From NCBI RefSeq assembly GCF_003265705.1, contig NW_020312848.1, positions 53,548,765 through 53,612,764 of the forward strand: 64,000 nucleotides of DNA, written 5' to 3'. Of this stretch, positions 59,605 through 64,000 are shown one piece after another; positions within the stretch are counted from its first letter, which is position 1; every line of letters starts with the position of its first letter. The DNA comes from Callorhinus ursinus (taxonomy: Eukaryota > Chordata > Mammalia > Carnivora > Otariidae). The translations under genes and the position numbers were made by a program. The notes below the pieces were generated by a model. That model had not been told where the DNA came from. It saw only the letters and a list, made by a program, of their open reading frames with translations, and ran no database searches.

Positions 59605-61235
59605 TCACCACTACCACAGTAGTAATAGAAATATATTCAGTATTCTCTTTAATTAAGGTAGTTCGAAGGTTAATGGATTAATGTCATTTTTTGAATGTCT
59701 GTTCTTTCTTCTTAAAGCATTATCTGAAGAAGGCATCAATTCAGACTCTTTTGATTGAAAAAAACTCAAGTTCCTTCTGAATTATAAATTAAGTTAGTTT
59801 CTATTAAGTGATATATATTGGGTGATCATCATCATTTTTATAAGTGGTGAGAGCATGATAGTATGTCAGTTTTAGGACACATTTATGATACAGTAAATTT
59901 GCAGTGTCTGCTGATTTTTATATGTCTTACAGTATATTCTATAATCAGTATTTTAAATATCTGTCACAAATCTGTGGTTATTGAAGTTTAATTTGTGATT
60001 TAAATGACTAAATTTTATGACTTTATGATTTTAGTTTTACTGACTTAGCCTTTCTGTCATTATTTTTTCATAACTTTAATACAAAGCCCTTAAGTCAGGA
60101 TTCAACTCTGAATTATAATATTCTTCATATGGGTAAAAACAGTTCACTTTGTGGTTTTCTGTTTTATGATGCAATTTCCAGGAAATTGTGGGGGGAAATG
60201 GGTACTGCCAAGACATTTTTTTTTTTGCACTTCAAAATGTCCTAAAATTCATGGCCTAGAAGTAAATAAATAATTCCAATATTTTTTAAAGAAATCTTTG
60301 CATGTACTGTACTTAGGGCAAAAAGAGCCAAGAGGAAAAGAGGTATAAGGATCAGTCCTAGGCAAAACAGGAAAGTAACATTTTTTTCATGTATATTCTC
60401 TTATTTTTTGGTTATCCCCTTTCTTTTCCCAGCCATTGGGTAGTGTTTCTTCCAACTTCTCCACATGGCACCTATGGGCCAGCCTGTCTCCCTAAGGAGT
60501 ATCTTTAGCATCTTAATTCACATGAATATGCCTATGAACAGGCATAAGATAAATTTTAATACACATTTCTAATAAAAATACTAAATAGCAATAATTGAAC
60601 ATTTTTCTTTATGAAAAACATCTATTTTTAAGTAATAAAAGTAGACTAAAAATAAGTATTTTACAGAAAAAAAACAGTAAGTTACTCTCTTTAATATTCA
60701 GAGATTAAACAAATTGAAAACACTAACATCCAAAAATACATGAACCAAAATAGTACTGCTGGAAGACAACATGGAAAAAAATGTTTATCCTTGCTAACAA
60801 AGACATGCAATTTTAGATAGCAATAAATATATTGATAAATTACAATGCTATTTGTGGACAAAGCTGCAAGAAAATTGGCATTCTCACATTTTACTAGTAA
60901 TTCATCATCTATGATATCTATTATGGGTATCTTTAAATCAGACCTTTAGAACCTAAAAACCCTTGGAAAGCAATTTGAGGGTAAAATTCTTCAAGGTCTT
61001 TATTATTTTTGCCTTACTTTTTATAGTTTCACATCCTTACCTAATTTAACAATAGTTTTTTTAAAATTGACTTAGCTTTATTTTTTCCAAAGTATTCAGA
61101 ATAGTTCAGTTTTTAAAGCATTCTGCTTTTCTATTTTTGATTTCATCTTTTATTCTAATACCTAATGTTTAATCATGAAATCACAATAACAAGTTCAATA
61201 GGAATAAACAAGTTCAAACAGTAGGAAATAAATGG
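59605..61235. other. No gene recognised
   Basis: AT-rich. The part at 60.70-60.90 kb may be old L1-derived (CTGGAAGACAACATGGAAAA) but this is weak. No exon or RNA gene. Confidence 0.45.
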
Positions 61236-61239
61236 CATA

Positions 61240-61690
61240 CTCAGATTAATTCAAGGAAAGTTTAATAAAGGGCTTATATGCAAAAATGTAGTCAGAGTGT
61301 AGGGAAACCAGAAGGGATTATGCAACATCCAAGAACAGTTACCCTAAGGTCATACTACTACTTCTGACTTCTCACCAGCTGGACCCAACAGGAAGCCAGA
61401 GATGTGTATTAATGTGTGTCGTGTAGCTCACTTTGGTAGGACAAACCAGAGAATGGGAAGAGTAGAGAATAACTCTGGATAGGCAAGTGAAAGGTATCTG
61501 ACACACTTGGGAACCAACGCAGTGGGTCCTCATTTAGTAGACTGGAGAACTATATATGGGTTACACATGCGCAGATTCACTGTGCTATGGACATCAGTCA
61601 GAGTGTTTCATAAAAGAAATGAGGAACGCTGTAAATGCAGTGAGGAGTTAAGAGGGCTTTTTCCTCCATTTGGCCCCCTAAACTGTCAGT
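61240..61690. repeat. Ancient LTR/MER-type repeat, unnamed
   Basis: TTCAAGGAAAGTTTAATAAA, GGACCCAACAGGAAGCCAGA, CAGAGAATGGGAAGAGTAGA and GGCAAGTGAAAGGTATCTGA follow a repeat I recognise as common in mammals but cannot name. It is not coding. Confidence 0.5.
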
Positions 61691-61724
61691 AACATACTTC
61701 CCCAAATTTGTTCTGGATCTTCAT

Positions 61725-61742
61725 ATCCAGATTAATCTGGAT
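61725..61742. repeat. Perfect 18-bp palindrome
   Basis: ATCCAGATTAATCTGGAT is its own reverse complement. The upstream CTGGAT (61713-61718) can also pair with the ATCCAG arm. Confidence 0.95.
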
Positions 61743-61850
61743 TTCTGTCTTGATTTTTCTAACTCTTCCCAAATTAGTGTAGCTTTCTTATTCTCTAAGG
61801 CTCCATTTTCCATATCTGTATTAAATACTCCATCAAATAAATTAGGCTGT

Positions 61851-61870
61851 TAGGATTTTTAAAAATCCTA
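61851..61870. repeat. Perfect 20-bp palindrome
   Basis: TAGGATTTTTAAAAATCCTA is its own reverse complement with no loop. Confidence 0.97.
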
Positions 61871-62777
61871 TTCAAGAAAATTTCAATTAAAAATTCAGGA
61901 AAACTTTTCCTGGGTGGTTTGGCTATTATATTCTAGGGAGTTGCTTTAATTATGGTTATTGGGTTACTTTCTTTCTCCCTGTTTATAATGTAATAATGTA
62001 ATAGTTGATACATACAAAAGAATATATGTAATGTTTTTGTAAGCTCTGAAACATAATAAAACAAACATTGTGAATCCACACATTACCAACAAAATGCATT
62101 AATTCATTTTTACTATTTAATATTCCACTGCATGATTATCCCACTATTTACTTATCTATTTTATTGTTGATAGACATTTTTTTGTTTTGCTATTATGAAC
62201 AACAAAAAAAATTTTTGTTATATTTCATACATACTTGTTGGTATACATAAGCAAGAGTTTCCATTGAGTCTTTCTTTAGGAATGAAATAGCTCAGTCATA
62301 AAATAGGCATATTCCCCTTTAGAAGACAGTGTAACATTATTTTCCAAAATGATGCATTAATTTACACTTCTACCAGCACATACGAGTGTTCTACTTGCTG
62401 TATATGTTCACCAGCATTTGTAGGACAACTTCTTTTTTATCATTTTTTAAATTACCCTGAGTGGTAAAAAGATAATCTCACAAACATCTTAATTTGCATT
62501 TCTTGGATTACTAATCAGATTGATCACACTTTCCTTTTTATTGGTCATTGGGTGTTCATCTTTCTTCTGCCTTTTCCCATTTTTTTTTCTTTTGGGTTAT
62601 GGGTCTGTTGTATTTTGATTTGAAGGGATTCTTTATATATAATATATACAAGTAATTGTTGGGTAGATGAGAGAGGGAATTAATAGATAGCAAAAGCATT
62701 CTCCTATTTTGTGAGTATATAGTAAATAAATTCTCCCAATTTTATGGTGTATCTTTTTACTTTCTTTAGGAGACTTT

Positions 62778-62958
62778 TTTTTTTTTTTTTTTAGAGCTAG
62801 AAGCTGGGGGAGATGGGCAAAGGAAGAGAGAGAATCTCAAGCAAACTCCACGCCCAGCATGGAGCCTGATTCCGGGCTTGATCTCATAACCCTGAGAATC
62901 ATACCTGAACTGAAATCAAGAGTCTGATGCTTAACCGACTGAACCACCCAGGTGCCTC
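62778..62958 (-). mobile_element. SINEC copy, antisense
   Basis: A T-run tail and GA-rich body, ending ACTGAACCACCCAGGTGCCT on the plus strand. The duplication is TTTCTTTAGGAGACTTT (62761-62777) and TTTCTTTAGAAGACTTT (62959-62975). Confidence 0.96.
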
Positions 62959-62981
62959 TTTCTTTAGAAGACTTTGGATGA

Positions 62982-63177
62982 GGGGCACCTGGGTGGCTCA
63001 GTCATTAAGCCTATCTTCAGCTCAGGTCATGATCCCAGGGTCCTGGGATCGAGCCCCGCATCAGGCTCCCTGCTCTGCAGGAAGCCTGCTTCTCCCTCTC
63101 CCACTCCCCCTGCTTGTGTTCCCTCTCTCGCTGTGTCTCTCTCTGTCAAATAAATAAATAAATCTTTTTTAAAAAAA
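62982..63177 (+). mobile_element. SINEC copy, head-to-head with its neighbour
   Basis: Head GGGGCACCTGGGTGGCTCAG, CT-rich body, and a tail containing AAATAAATAAATAAATC. A decayed duplication GACTTTGGATGA / GATTTTTGATGA is likely. Only about 23 bp separate its head from that of the antisense SINE at 62778-62958. Confidence 0.94.
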
Positions 63178-64000
63178 GATTTTTGATGAAATTATTGTTT
63201 ATCAATTTTTTAATGATTGCAATCCTATAAATCACAAAGTTATTTTCCTTTATTTCCTTCAAAAAGCTTAAAATTTTACCTTTCTTTATTAAGTCTTTCT
63301 TCCATTGGGAATATATTTTTTGTGGATGGTATGATGGGGATCAATTCTTATTGATCTAAACAATTTTATATTCTATATATCAAAATAGATACATAGATTC
63401 TATATATCTAACCAATAATTCTAATTTTTGAATAGCCCCTGTCTTCTTGTCATATACTGTTTCCATTTCTATATGGCCTTACTTCTAGGCTTTATTCTAT
63501 TCTATTGGTAAATTAGTTCATTTCTGAACCTCACTACATTAATTACTGTAGATTTCCTAAGATTTCATTTTTCTTAGAAGTGTCTTGGCTATTCCTAGGC
63601 TGTTGCTTTTCTATATGCATTTTTCAATCAGCTTGTCAGTTTGCACGAAAAGCTTTGGGATTTTATCCATGGGAATAACATTGACTCCCTTAATCAATGT
63701 GGGAGAAAGTCTAAGTGATATTTGGTCTTCCACTGACGAACACTGTACATTCTTCTTTTAATAAAGTTTTACAGAACATGTACAAATTTGTAAATATCTA
63801 TGTTTTTTAGAATCTTATGCCTTTTTTAGTTATTATTGAAAAATAGAATTCCTGTGTTAACAATTATATCATGTACAAATCAACATAGTTTCATGGCTTC
63901 CTTTCCAAATCTTCTACCTGTTATTATTATTGTCCTTATTTCTCAGCTGACAAGAACTTCTAATGGTGTTGAAAGAAGCACTCACAGTGGGCATCTGTTT

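Larger units (their letters stand above)
62080..64000 (-). mobile_element. Old L1, antisense, running off the window
   Basis: The order is TATTCCACTGCATGATTATC, CTACCAGCACATACGAGTGT, AATTTGCATTTCTTGGATTA, CAATCAGCTTGTCAGTTTGC, GGGATTTTATCCATGGGAAT and, at the edge, CACTCACAGTGGGCATCTG. These are antisense L1 ORF2 landmarks from 3' end towards the RT region. It is highly diverged, and two SINEs interrupt it. It continues beyond 64000. Confidence 0.8.

Noticed and set aside
1..64000. CRISPR array, operon, phage or other microbial system
   Set aside because: The window is mammalian nuclear DNA throughout. The direct repeats present are target-site duplications, microsatellites or transposon copies, not regularly spaced arrays.

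Overview
This window is AT-rich, intron- or intergenic-type mammalian nuclear DNA from a carnivore of the caniform branch (dog, bear, seal or weasel side). The evidence is thirteen tRNA-Lys-derived SINEC elements with the GGGCACCTGGGTGGCTCAGT head, a CT-rich body and a (AAAT)n/poly-A tail. There is also a full-length carnivore-type L1 and a background of older mammalian repeats (L1M, L2, MIR, MER-type). The genus cannot be fixed from sequence alone. I found no convincing host protein-coding exon. The recognisable coding sequence is retrotransposon-derived and broken.

Layout. 1-12 kb: mostly unannotatable AT-rich DNA with three SINEs, a TG/AG/GGGA compound microsatellite and an old sense-strand L1 3' half (6.5-8.8 kb). 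That L1 carries a tiny poly-A-only retroinsertion. 12-28 kb: old L1, L2 and MIR remnants, then a 3'-truncated U4 snRNA retropseudogene at 27.7 kb with perfect 16-bp target-site duplications. 28-32.3 kb: a dense repeat cluster of five SINEs and two ancient interspersed repeats. Two of the SINEs used the same target site in succession. 32.5-39.6 kb: a full-length (~7.1 kb) L1 on the minus strand, flanked by a 10-bp duplication. Its ORF1 and ORF2 are both disrupted, and its long 5' UTR contains a CpG-rich part and two diverged ~264-bp tandem units. 40-51 kb: old minus-strand L1s, L2, MIR and MER-type fossils. One L1 there contains a 61-bp inverted templated insertion with its own 13-bp duplication. 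51-62 kb: little recognisable sequence apart from a small GC-rich CpG-containing island (53.2-53.45 kb), a SINE, and two copies of an unnamed ~160-bp sequence 1.39 kb apart. 62-64 kb: an old minus-strand L1 running off the window edge, invaded by two head-to-head SINEs.

Nothing here works together as a gene system. The window is best read as a record of retrotransposition: L1 supplied the machinery, and the SINEs, the U4 pseudogene and the poly-A-only insertion are likely its trans-mobilised products. Nearly all L1 pieces lie on the minus strand. If the window is intronic, this weakly suggests a host gene on the plus strand. I did not find a novel biological system. The most unusual items are the inverted templated insertion, the poly-A-only insertion, the shared SINE target site, the L1 5' UTR tandem units with an open antisense frame, the unexplained GC island and the unnamed duplicated pair.
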